61,537 nucleotides of DNA from Flavobacteriales bacterium (GTDB lineage Bacteria > Bacteroidota > Bacteroidia > Flavobacteriales_E > Vicingaceae), in NCBI GenBank assembly GCA_002401955.1, contig NVUQ01000015.1:1-61537 (forward strand), in the 5' to 3' direction. The notes under the pieces were generated by a model that saw nothing but the letters and a program-made list of their open reading frames with translations, did no database searches and was not told the origin of the DNA. This document shows, piece by piece, positions 8,151-15,911 of the stretch. The position numbers were made by a program, and so were the translations under genes. Position 1 is the stretch's first letter. Every line of letters starts with the position of its first letter.

Positions 8151-10640
8151 TTACATTGGGTCAACATCCACTGTGATTTTTACGCTTTTGTATTCACTAA
8201 AAGCTTCAAAATGGTTTTTCACTTCCATAACGAGTTCCCGTGTTTTTTTAACCGATATTTCACGCTCTATTTTTAGCATAGCGTTTTTAATGTATTGGTT
8301 TTTTATTCGAGAAATAGCAGGGAAATCGGGTCCAAGAACACGCTCTCCAAACTTTGTTTTTAATGCACTAACAAATTCACGAGCACCTTCATTTAATTTG
8401 TCTCTATCTCGGTGTTTTAATGTAAAATGTATGATACGCTGAAAAGGAGGGTATTTGAATTTTCTTCTTTGCCCTAATTCATCCTTGTACATTCCTACGT
8501 AATTATGATCAATTACCTGCCTAATAATAGGGTGATAGGGTTCATAAGATTGTATTAAAACCTTACCTCTTTTTTTATTTCTTCCGGCTCTACCACTTAC
8601 CTGACTCATTAATTGGTAAGATCGCTCAAAAGCTCTAAAATCAGGAAAATTTAGCATGTTATCTGCATTCATAATACCAACTACAGAAACATTATCAAAA
8701 TCTAATCCTTTGGTTACCATTTGTGTTCCAACTAAAACATCAATGTTTTTATCCTCAAAATCTGTAATTAAACGATGATAAGCGTTTTTAGTTTTTGTTG
8801 TGTCAGCATCCATTCTGGCTACTTTTATTTTAGGAAAAAAAAGCGATAGTTCTTCTTCAATTTGTTCTGTTCCAAAACCTTTAAGAGTTACTCTAGGGCT
8901 ACCACAAGCACCACATGTTGTTGGCATTGGTTTGTTGGTTCCACAATAATGACATTTTAGATGGTTGGGGAATTTATGATAAGTTAATGATACATCGCAG
9001 TTTTTACATTCAGGAACATGAGCACAATCTTCACACAATAAAAAAGGAGCATATCCTCTACGGTTTTGAAATAAAATAACTTGTTCTTTTTCCTTAAAAG
9101 CATCCTCCATTAATTCCATTAATAGTGGAGAAAAATGCGATTTCATTTTCTTTTTTCTAGTAGCTTCTTTTATATCAGAACAAAGGATTTCTGGCATTTG
9201 AACCCCACCGTGCCTTTTAGTAATTTCTACCAATCCATATTTTCCTTCTTGAGCATTCCAGTATGTTTCTACAGCAGGTGTTGCAGAACCCATTAACACT
9301 TTTGCTTTATGAATGTTCGCTAAAACAATAGATGCATCTCTGGCATTGTATCGTGGTGCAGGTTGATATTGTTTAAAGCTGTTTTCATGTTCTTCATCTA
9401 TAATTATTAATCCTAAATTACTATAAGGTAAAAACATGGAAGAACGGGCTCCCATCACAATTTGAAAACGAGAAGATTTTGTTTGCTCAAATTCTAACAC
9501 TTTATTCCAAACTTCAACGCGTTCGTTTTCATTAAATTTAGAATGATAAACCCCAATTACATCACCAAAAACCTTTTGTAAACGAGTAATTAGTTGTGTG
9601 GTTAGAGCAATTTCGGGTAATAAATAAAGTACTTGTTCACCTTTTGCTATAGCTTCTTGTATTAGCTTAATGTATATTTCTGTTTTACCAGAAGAGGTAA
9701 CCCCATGTAATAAAACAACATCTTTTTCTTTAAATGATTCTTTTATTTCAATAAGTGCTTTTTCTTGATGTATATTAAGCGTTTTATCTCCAATTAATTC
9801 TTTGCCGTATTTTCCAATTCGATCAACAGCTACATCATAAATATCAAAAATATTTTTCTTGATAAGCTCTGTTATAATTGATGATGAAACATTTGCAGCT
9901 TTCTGTAAATCAATTTTTTTAACCTCTTTAGGAGTTTCAGCATAACGGTCAGAAAACTTGATAAACAACATCAAAGTTTCTAATTGCTTTTTTGCCCGAC
10001 CAATATCATTAAATATTTGCTCTAAATTTTCCTCTTTATTAGCAAATTCGGTTAATCTTACATAAGGAATTAGCTTAGGTTTGTACTTTCTTTTTAAATC
10101 TTCTTCAACAATAATGGCTCTTTTTTCTATTAACGATTTAACCACTTTATGAACATTCTTAATATTAAGTATTTCAGAAATTTCTTGCAGACTTAAAATA
10201 TCTCTAACCTCAAGGGCTTCAAAAATGAGGTATTCATTATCTGTAAGAATAGAAATTTGTTCACTTTCAAATTCAGTGTCTAATAGTATTTTAGTTTCAC
10301 TTGCTAATTTTAATGCTCCAGGTAAAGCAGCATTAAAAACATCTCCAGGGTTAGCTATGTAATAATCTGCGATCCAATCCCAATGTTTTAACTGTTTTTT
10401 GTTTACAATTGGCTTTTCATCTAAAATAGATTCTACATATTTTGCAGTATATTCTGATGGGGGAGCATTATGGATGTGTTTAACCAAAGCCGAATACAAT
10501 TTTCCTCCTCTCCCGAAAGGAACAACTGCTCGCTGTCCAATTTGTATGTCATCCTCTAATTCAGTAGGTAAACGATAAGTGAACAAATTCGGTAAGGAAA
10601 GAGGTAAAATTACATCTATGAATTTGGTTTGCTTACTCAT
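8151..10640 (-). CDS. priA: Primosomal protein N' (replication restart helicase)
   Basis: This is an 829-residue helicase that reloads the replisome at stalled forks. An N-terminal DNA-binding region is followed by Walker A GVTSSGKT (residues 313-320), Walker B IIIDEEH, and the late helicase motif GTQMVTKGLDFDNV. Between the helicase lobes is the zinc-binding insertion with cysteine pairs CEDC, CKNC, CHYC and CGAC. The length and order are canonical for PriA of Bacteroidota. No unusual feature is seen. It may form a transcription unit with the secreted protein gene 15 bp downstream. Confidence 0.97.
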   Translation of the reverse strand: MSKQTKFIDVILPLSLPNLFTYRLPTELEDDIQIGQRAVVPFGRGGKLYSALVKHIHNAPPSEYTAKYVESILDEKPIVNKKQLKHWDWIADYYIANPGDVFNAALPGALKLASETKILLDTEFESEQISILTDNEYLIFEALEVRDILSLQEISEILNIKNVHKVVKSLIEKRAIIVEEDLKRKYKPKLIPYVRLTEFANKEENLEQIFNDIGRAKKQLETLMLFIKFSDRYAETPKEVKKIDLQKAANVSSSIITELIKKNIFDIYDVAVDRIGKYGKELIGDKTLNIHQEKALIEIKESFKEKDVVLLHGVTSSGKTEIYIKLIQEAIAKGEQVLYLLPEIALTTQLITRLQKVFGDVIGVYHSKFNENERVEVWNKVLEFEQTKSSRFQIVMGARSSMFLPYSNLGLIIIDEEHENSFKQYQPAPRYNARDASIVLANIHKAKVLMGSATPAVETYWNAQEGKYGLVEITKRHGGVQMPEILCSDIKEATRKKKMKSHFSPLLMELMEDAFKEKEQVILFQNRRGYAPFLLCEDCAHVPECKNCDVSLTYHKFPNHLKCHYCGTNKPMPTTCGACGSPRVTLKGFGTEQIEEELSLFFPKIKVARMDADTTKTKNAYHRLITDFEDKNIDVLVGTQMVTKGLDFDNVSVVGIMNADNMLNFPDFRAFERSYQLMSQVSGRAGRNKKRGKVLIQSYEPYHPIIRQVIDHNYVGMYKDELGQRRKFKYPPFQRIIHFTLKHRDRDKLNEGAREFVSALKTKFGERVLGPDFPAISRIKNQYIKNAMLKIEREISVKKTRELVMEVKNHFEAFSEYKSVKITVDVDPM

Positions 10641-10775
10641 TAAATTTACTCCAAGGTAGAAAGTCGTAAAGTTAAAAAGTTTGGATTGAATATGAGGTCA
10701 TTATGTTAGATAAAAAACTGAATACACACTAAATAAACCTTTGTTGAGTGAATTTGATGGACCTTACTCAGTGTT

Positions 10776-11174
10776 TTATGATGCAGTTAAATAACTACTA
10801 GGATCACAGCCTATGGTAGAATTAACCAGTTGAATTATGTTTTCATTAAGATTTGAAAAGAAATGATTTTCGCAATCAAATGACTTTATAACGCAATTAT
10901 ATTCTGCGTATTCTGGCGATATTACAAAAACCTGTGTGTTTTTAAATTTAGTAGTAATACTATCTATTATCATTCTATTGTTACCCTCGGTGTAATAATT
11001 ATCAATAATTATAGCATCTGGGGCATACGTTTCTAACTCAGTAATTGAAAATTTGTCAAAAGAAATATCTTTTATACTATCATTTTTTGAGAATAGAAAG
11101 AAGTCAGTTAATAAAGTTGTTTCGTTTTTGCATAACACGCAAAATTTTCTTTTAGTAAAGTGAGTAATATTCAT
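10776..11174 (-). CDS. Hypothetical protein, possible degenerate receiver-like fold
   Basis: The protein has 132 residues and no signal peptide. The alternation of hydrophobic strands, in particular PDAIIIDNYY and TQVFVISPEY, resembles the third and fourth strands of a response-regulator receiver. The usual N-terminal acidic pair and the TSKP-like lysine loop are not visible. It could therefore be a degenerate receiver or an unrelated alpha/beta protein. Two cysteines near the N-terminus (CVLC) are notable. It lies downstream of a small unknown gene on the same strand (117-bp gap). Confidence 0.5.
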   Translation of the reverse strand: MNITHFTKRKFCVLCKNETTLLTDFFLFSKNDSIKDISFDKFSITELETYAPDAIIIDNYYTEGNNRMIIDSITTKFKNTQVFVISPEYAEYNCVIKSFDCENHFFSNLNENIIQLVNSTIGCDPSSYLTAS

Positions 11175-11291
11175 GGTAAATAAAGTTAGTGTTAGAGAGG
11201 GGTAAAGTAAATTTAAAAAATGAATATTTGAAACAGGGATATTACTGCAAAATAAATGGTAATAAACTTAATTTTTAATAAGTAATATTAC

Positions 11292-11696
11292 TTAGTTCTT
11301 AGTGTTTTCGATATAGTTATCGTCTATTATTTGCTTAATCCTATTGTTTCTTTCCAGGGAGTAATCACTATCATTTTCGGTAAGATGATTCAACACTTCT
11401 AAAGTTATCTTTTTAAGATGATTATCGTTAGGGTTTAGCAAATGTTTGTGATAGAGTAGGTCTTCTAATATTTTGAAGTGATCTAAAGTAAAATTATTCT
11501 CTTTTATCAAATAGCCAATTAAGTTGTTTTTAATGGCTAAAATTTTCTCAAAGCTAATACCTAAATAATCTATAGAAAAATCATTTAGTTTTGATTCTGC
11601 TTCAACGGGTTTTAAATCATTTTTTAATTGTAAAACAGCAGCCAAAACTTTAGCCAATTCATCAAAATATCGTTGAATGTAATCTTTTCTAATCAT
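11292..11696 (-). CDS. Small helical protein, DUF6483-like
   Basis: The protein has 134 residues and appears all-helical. The opening MIRKDYIQRYFDELAKVL resembles the start of DUF6483 proteins, which begin with a similar basic/aromatic helix; I am going by memory of that pattern. No catalytic residues can be named and the function is unknown. Just upstream of its start (11706-11790) lies a degenerate AAAGTT array in the place where its promoter would be expected. Confidence 0.6.
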   Translation of the reverse strand: MIRKDYIQRYFDELAKVLAAVLQLKNDLKPVEAESKLNDFSIDYLGISFEKILAIKNNLIGYLIKENNFTLDHFKILEDLLYHKHLLNPNDNHLKKITLEVLNHLTENDSDYSLERNNRIKQIIDDNYIENTKN

Positions 11697-11705
11697 TAGT
11701 CTGTT

Positions 11706-11790
11706 GAAAGTTTATAAAGTAGAAAGTTAGAAAGTTCATAAAGTTAGAAAGTTCGTAAAGTTAGAAAGTTCATAAAGTTTAAAAGTTTAT
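11706..11790. repeat. Degenerate AAAGTTAGAAAGTTCATAAAG array
   Basis: About 85 bp consist of the words AAAGTT, AGAAAGTT and CATAAAGTT repeated with small changes. The unit is near 8-16 bp. It lies directly upstream of the DUF6483-like gene and next to the heptamer array at 11830. Confidence 0.85.
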
Positions 11791-11829
11791 TTATTGGTAG
11801 GTTTAGTTCAAAATATTTTTTTTCCTTAC

Positions 11830-11954
11830 AATCATCAATCATCAATCATCAATCATCAATCATCAATCATCAATCATCAATCATCAATCATCAATCATCA
11901 ATCATCAATCATCAATCATCAATCATCAATCACTTGTGCTGAGCGTAGCCGAAG
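11830..11954. repeat. Heptanucleotide AATCATC array with embedded GCTGAGCGTAGCCGAAG element
   Basis: From 11830 to about 11932 the 7-bp unit AATCATC repeats with almost no variation, about 14-15 copies. It is then interrupted by a segment containing GTGCTGAGCGTAGCCGAAG, after which ATCAATCATCAG resumes and merges with the 3' end of the RNA methyltransferase gene. A near-identical GTGCTGAGCGTAGTCGAA occurs at about 54959-54976, so the embedded piece is a dispersed repeat. Such perfect arrays change copy number by slippage. Confidence 0.92.
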
Positions 11955-11956
11955 TA

Positions 11957-13132
11957 TCAATCATCAGCCCTTTTCATTTTATGAACTTTCTTAGTCCCTT
12001 TATACATTTCATATTTCATAAAACGACATTCTAAACTTCCGTTAAAAAGTTTAATTTTTCTTGAAGGTCGTAATCCAACTTTCTTTAAAGCTCCCATATT
12101 AGAACTAATCAACCAAGCATTCCATCCGTCATATCTGGTCTTCAAATTATCTCCAAATTCAGTATATAAATCATCTACGTTTTCTCCAAGACGTTCTCCG
12201 TAAGGTGGATTACAAACGATAACTCCTTTTAATTCAGGAGCATCAAAATCTTTAAAGTCTTTTTTATGCAATTCAATTTTATCGGTTAATCCAGCAGCTT
12301 CAATGTTTGTTCGGCACATTCCCATTACACGTGCATCAATATCAATTCCAATAATTTTAAAATCGAATCTAATTTCTTGATCTAGCGCATGATCAATAAC
12401 TTCATTAAAAAGTTCTTCATCAAATGTTTTCCAGTTCATAAAACCAAAAATAGCTCTGTTAATATTAGGAGGTATGTTATTGGCAATCATTGCGGCTTCT
12501 ATTAATATAGTTCCCGAACCACAGAAGAAATCGATAAAATTTGATTTTTTATCCCAGCCACTTAATAATATCATTCCCGCAGCTAAATCTTCTTTAATTG
12601 GAGCTAAACTTCTACTTTCTCTGTAACCTCTTTTAAATAAAGGATCTCCAGAACTGTCTAAACTAACTGTAACCTCATCCTCTTTACTAATATGAAGGTT
12701 TATTCTAATGTGCGGTTGATCGGTATTTACATCTGGTCGCTTGTCAAATTTCTCTCTAAAACGATCTGCAATAGCATCTTTGGTTTTAAAAGCAGCAAAT
12801 TTTGTATGATTAAAAATCTCAGAAAAAACAGTTGAATCAATTGCAAAAGTTTGATCTATCGTAAAAATATCTTCCCAAGCAATCTCTTTAATTTTATCAT
12901 AAAGATCATCAGCATCCTTAATCTTAAAAGTTTTGATAGGAACAATTAAACGATTAGCCGAACGCAACCATAAGTTAGCTTTGTATAAAGTTTCTTTAGT
13001 TCCTTCAAACATAACCGCACGGGTTGCTAATTCAACTTCTGTAACTCCTAACTGTTTCAATTCTTCAACTAAAACTTCTTCTAAACCGTAAGACGTTTTA
13101 GCAATTATTTTCATTTTACTTTCTGATTTCAT
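11957..13132 (-). CDS. THUMP-domain class I SAM-dependent RNA methyltransferase (RlmL N-domain type)
   Basis: This 391-residue protein has an N-terminal THUMP RNA-binding domain (about residues 50-160) and a C-terminal methyltransferase domain. The SAM site reads DFFCGSGTILIEAA, and the catalytic NPPYGERLG is the NPPY motif of N2-guanine methyltransferases. It corresponds to the first half of the fused E. coli RlmL/RlmKL, which methylates 23S rRNA. Met7 gives MKIIAKTSYG and could be the true start. The last codons (Ala-Asp-Asp-stop) are part of the AATCATC repeat that follows, so slippage there could alter the C-terminus. Confidence 0.92.
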   Translation of the reverse strand: MKSESKMKIIAKTSYGLEEVLVEELKQLGVTEVELATRAVMFEGTKETLYKANLWLRSANRLIVPIKTFKIKDADDLYDKIKEIAWEDIFTIDQTFAIDSTVFSEIFNHTKFAAFKTKDAIADRFREKFDKRPDVNTDQPHIRINLHISKEDEVTVSLDSSGDPLFKRGYRESRSLAPIKEDLAAGMILLSGWDKKSNFIDFFCGSGTILIEAAMIANNIPPNINRAIFGFMNWKTFDEELFNEVIDHALDQEIRFDFKIIGIDIDARVMGMCRTNIEAAGLTDKIELHKKDFKDFDAPELKGVIVCNPPYGERLGENVDDLYTEFGDNLKTRYDGWNAWLISSNMGALKKVGLRPSRKIKLFNGSLECRFMKYEMYKGTKKVHKMKRADD

Positions 13133-13234
13133 CTTGCAAAGATAGTATAAAGTGATAAGCTCATAATAGTTATTTAGAGAAACAATATAGCTCTAAAAAA
13201 TGGTGTTAATTATTGTATATAGCTATTGAAAATA

Positions 13235-13266
13235 TTTGCTTTTTATCGACTAATACACTATATTTG
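13235..13266 (+). promoter_or_regulatory. Full consensus promoter for TonB receptor
   Basis: TTTG (13235-13238), a 20-bp spacer and TATATTTG (13259-13266) make a full match to the Bacteroidota housekeeping promoter. The ATG follows 24 bp downstream. Confidence 0.75.
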
Positions 13267-13290
13267 ATAATAAGATTAATTATATTGTAG

Positions 13291-15783
13291 ATGAACCCCT
13301 TAAAAAAAATTTTCAGGAGAATTATGATTTCAGTTTTATTATTGTCTTATAATTTTATGATACATGCTCAAGGGGCTCAAGAACCAATCGTTTTTATTGA
13401 AAACAATGATACATCGCTTATCAACAATAAACTAGATAAGCTGATTAAAATGTCCATTTTTGATTTGGCAAACATCCAAGTTTTAACCGCATCAAAAAAG
13501 ATGGAAAATATAAGAAAATCACCTTCAGCAATTTATGTGATTACAAAAGAGGATCTCCAGTTTTACGGAGTAAATAATTTAGGAGAGGCTTTAAAAATGA
13601 TACCTGGAGCTGAAGTGATACAAGGAGGAGATCAAAATTATGAGGTTGCGATTAGAGGAAGAAGCCGTTCTGAATATAATGTTAGTAGTAAGGTGTTGTG
13701 GTTAGTAGATGGACGATCGGTTTATAACGAATTGTTTGGAGGGGTTCGATTAGAGTCACTTGGATTATCTATTGATGATATAGAAAGAATTGAGGTGGTT
13801 AAAGGAGCAGGTTCAGCACTTTACGGGGCTAATGCCTATGAAGGAATTATACACATCATAACAAAAAACCATGTTAATATGAAGGGGTTTAATGTATCGG
13901 CATCTGGTGGTAATTTGGGGCAAATTTATTCTAACATAAGATATGGTGGCGGAAAGAAAAAGTTCCACTATAAGGTTGGGTTAGGTTTTGATAATATTGA
14001 TCAAAAACAATTGAGATTTGCAGGGTTAGATGCTGATACTATTGCAGCGTTAGAAGATCTTGGTTATCATGAAGGGTCAAAAAATGCTTTACATGCATAC
14101 AAAGCTAGTCTTGCATTACAATATGATATTAATGAAGATGCAGCAATTGAATTTAAAAGTAGTTTTTCAAAGAGTGGATCTTACCACTATTATTCACTTT
14201 CAGGAGAGCAAACACAAAAAGATGTTTTTACTCAATTAGAATATAGAGATAAAAAAAACAGACTTAGAACTTTTTATAATGGTTTGTATGATTTATCTTA
14301 TAGAACCGATCAAAATTTTAAAAGAGTAGAGGCTACCGACCCTTATTTGATGCAGAAAGGAAGAACACAATATTTTCCGGGTGGAAATTTATATGGGGAA
14401 TTCGAAACATTTGATATTGAATATCAACGTGAATTTAATCTAGGAGAAAAACTATCTTTTATAGCAGGAACGTCTTATCGGAAAAATTTTTCTGTGTCGA
14501 ATATAATTAGCATTGAAAAATCTTTTGTAGAGAAGAGAGAATCTTTTTATGCTGCATTTTTACAGGCCAATTATCAGTTGTCGAAAAAAATTGACATAGT
14601 AGCTGGGGGTAGGTTTGATCATCATAGTGTTTTTGGTAATAATATTAACCCAAGAGTTGCATTGTTATATGCTGTCAACCCTAAAAATTCTTTTCGATTA
14701 TCTTACGGAACATCAACTAAAAACCCCCTTTTTTATGATTTATACATTGATGAATCTATTAAGATCCAGAATTTAAAAGCAACAGGTTTAGATCCCGTTC
14801 TGAATTTAACAGCAAGTGGAGATTATGTTGTAGCTCGAGTTGTGGGTAATATTGATTTAAAAACTGAAAAATTAACTTCTTATGAAGCAGGTTATCAAAC
14901 TTTGCTGGGCGAAAAAGTTAGGATGTCTTTAGATGTATTTTATAATATTGAAAAAAATGCGATAGAATTAGGGCAAATTACACCCACTGAGGTAGTTGAA
15001 AAAATAGAAAATGTACATGGAATATTTGCAGCTCAAGGAGTAGATGTAACTGCTTTTTTGCCCAATGAAATGACTGAAATAGAAATGCAAAATGAAATTA
15101 CCACTTTTGAAGGTCAAATTGCGTTCTTGCAGGCTACTGACCCAGGGAATCCGCAAATACTTCAGCTTCAAGGATTAGTTTTGGCATTAAAAGGTGACGG
15201 TACAGACAGCAATCCTGGATTACTAGCGTTATATAATCTTCCTCTTGTAGCTGAATTGCCTGTGTATAATATTGAGGAAGATATCTATTTTTATGGGGGA
15301 GAACTTAACTTTACTTATATACCTCATAAAAATATTACCCTTACCGGAAATTATGCCTACCTAAAAGCATCAGATTCGTACAATGATGCAATATTTGGAG
15401 ACCCTTCCATAGAAATTAAAATAGTTAAGAGGATAAATCATCCTGAACATAAGTTTAATATGGGAATGAAATACCGGTTTAAGAAAATTTACACGGGTAT
15501 TATGTTTAATTATAGTAGTAAGTGGACTTCACGAGCAGATAATAATAAAAATGGAATATTTGATCTTAATGATTTGGAATTTGAAAATGGAGGGTTGTTA
15601 GAAATTGCACCAAGAGTTAATCTTAATGTGAACCTTGGATATATTTATAAATATTTTGATTTTTATATTACCGGAATAAATCTTGTTCAAAGAGATTATC
15701 GCCAGTTTCCAACATCTGTAGCTTCTGCTCAAAGCGATATTCTTAATTTGAGGGTTGTAGGAGGCGTTAAAGTTAATTTTTAG
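13291..15783 (+). CDS. TonB-dependent outer-membrane receptor
   Basis: The protein has 830 residues: a signal peptide (1-27, ending MIHAQ), a plug domain with SPSAIYVITKEDL and the VVKGAGSALYGANAYEG signature (about residues 75-195), and a long beta-barrel ending in phenylalanine. It lacks the carboxypeptidase-like N-terminal domain of SusC proteins. Residues near 50 (IFDLANIQVLTASKK) are typical of receptors that neighbour YfiR-domain proteins. The gene is followed after 128 bp by a hybrid histidine kinase with a YfiR-like sensor, suggesting a sensing pair. The substrate is not evident. A full consensus promoter precedes it. Confidence 0.93.
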   Translation: MNPLKKIFRRIMISVLLLSYNFMIHAQGAQEPIVFIENNDTSLINNKLDKLIKMSIFDLANIQVLTASKKMENIRKSPSAIYVITKEDLQFYGVNNLGEALKMIPGAEVIQGGDQNYEVAIRGRSRSEYNVSSKVLWLVDGRSVYNELFGGVRLESLGLSIDDIERIEVVKGAGSALYGANAYEGIIHIITKNHVNMKGFNVSASGGNLGQIYSNIRYGGGKKKFHYKVGLGFDNIDQKQLRFAGLDADTIAALEDLGYHEGSKNALHAYKASLALQYDINEDAAIEFKSSFSKSGSYHYYSLSGEQTQKDVFTQLEYRDKKNRLRTFYNGLYDLSYRTDQNFKRVEATDPYLMQKGRTQYFPGGNLYGEFETFDIEYQREFNLGEKLSFIAGTSYRKNFSVSNIISIEKSFVEKRESFYAAFLQANYQLSKKIDIVAGGRFDHHSVFGNNINPRVALLYAVNPKNSFRLSYGTSTKNPLFYDLYIDESIKIQNLKATGLDPVLNLTASGDYVVARVVGNIDLKTEKLTSYEAGYQTLLGEKVRMSLDVFYNIEKNAIELGQITPTEVVEKIENVHGIFAAQGVDVTAFLPNEMTEIEMQNEITTFEGQIAFLQATDPGNPQILQLQGLVLALKGDGTDSNPGLLALYNLPLVAELPVYNIEEDIYFYGGELNFTYIPHKNITLTGNYAYLKASDSYNDAIFGDPSIEIKIVKRINHPEHKFNMGMKYRFKKIYTGIMFNYSSKWTSRADNNKNGIFDLNDLEFENGGLLEIAPRVNLNVNLGYIYKYFDFYITGINLVQRDYRQFPTSVASAQSDILNLRVVGGVKVNF

Positions 15784-15911
15784 TTTTTACTTACCACTAT
15801 TCTAATTGTTTAAAGATGTTGTTTTATCTTTTAAAACGATATTTTGTCGATGATAAATAGTAATTTTAACTGGCTACTTGCGTTAGTTAATTTAGTTTAT
15901 GTTAGATTGTT

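Noticed and set aside
11794-11994. Frame encoding repeated INHQSSI
   Set aside because: It is only the translation of the AATCATC array and has no start or domain of its own.
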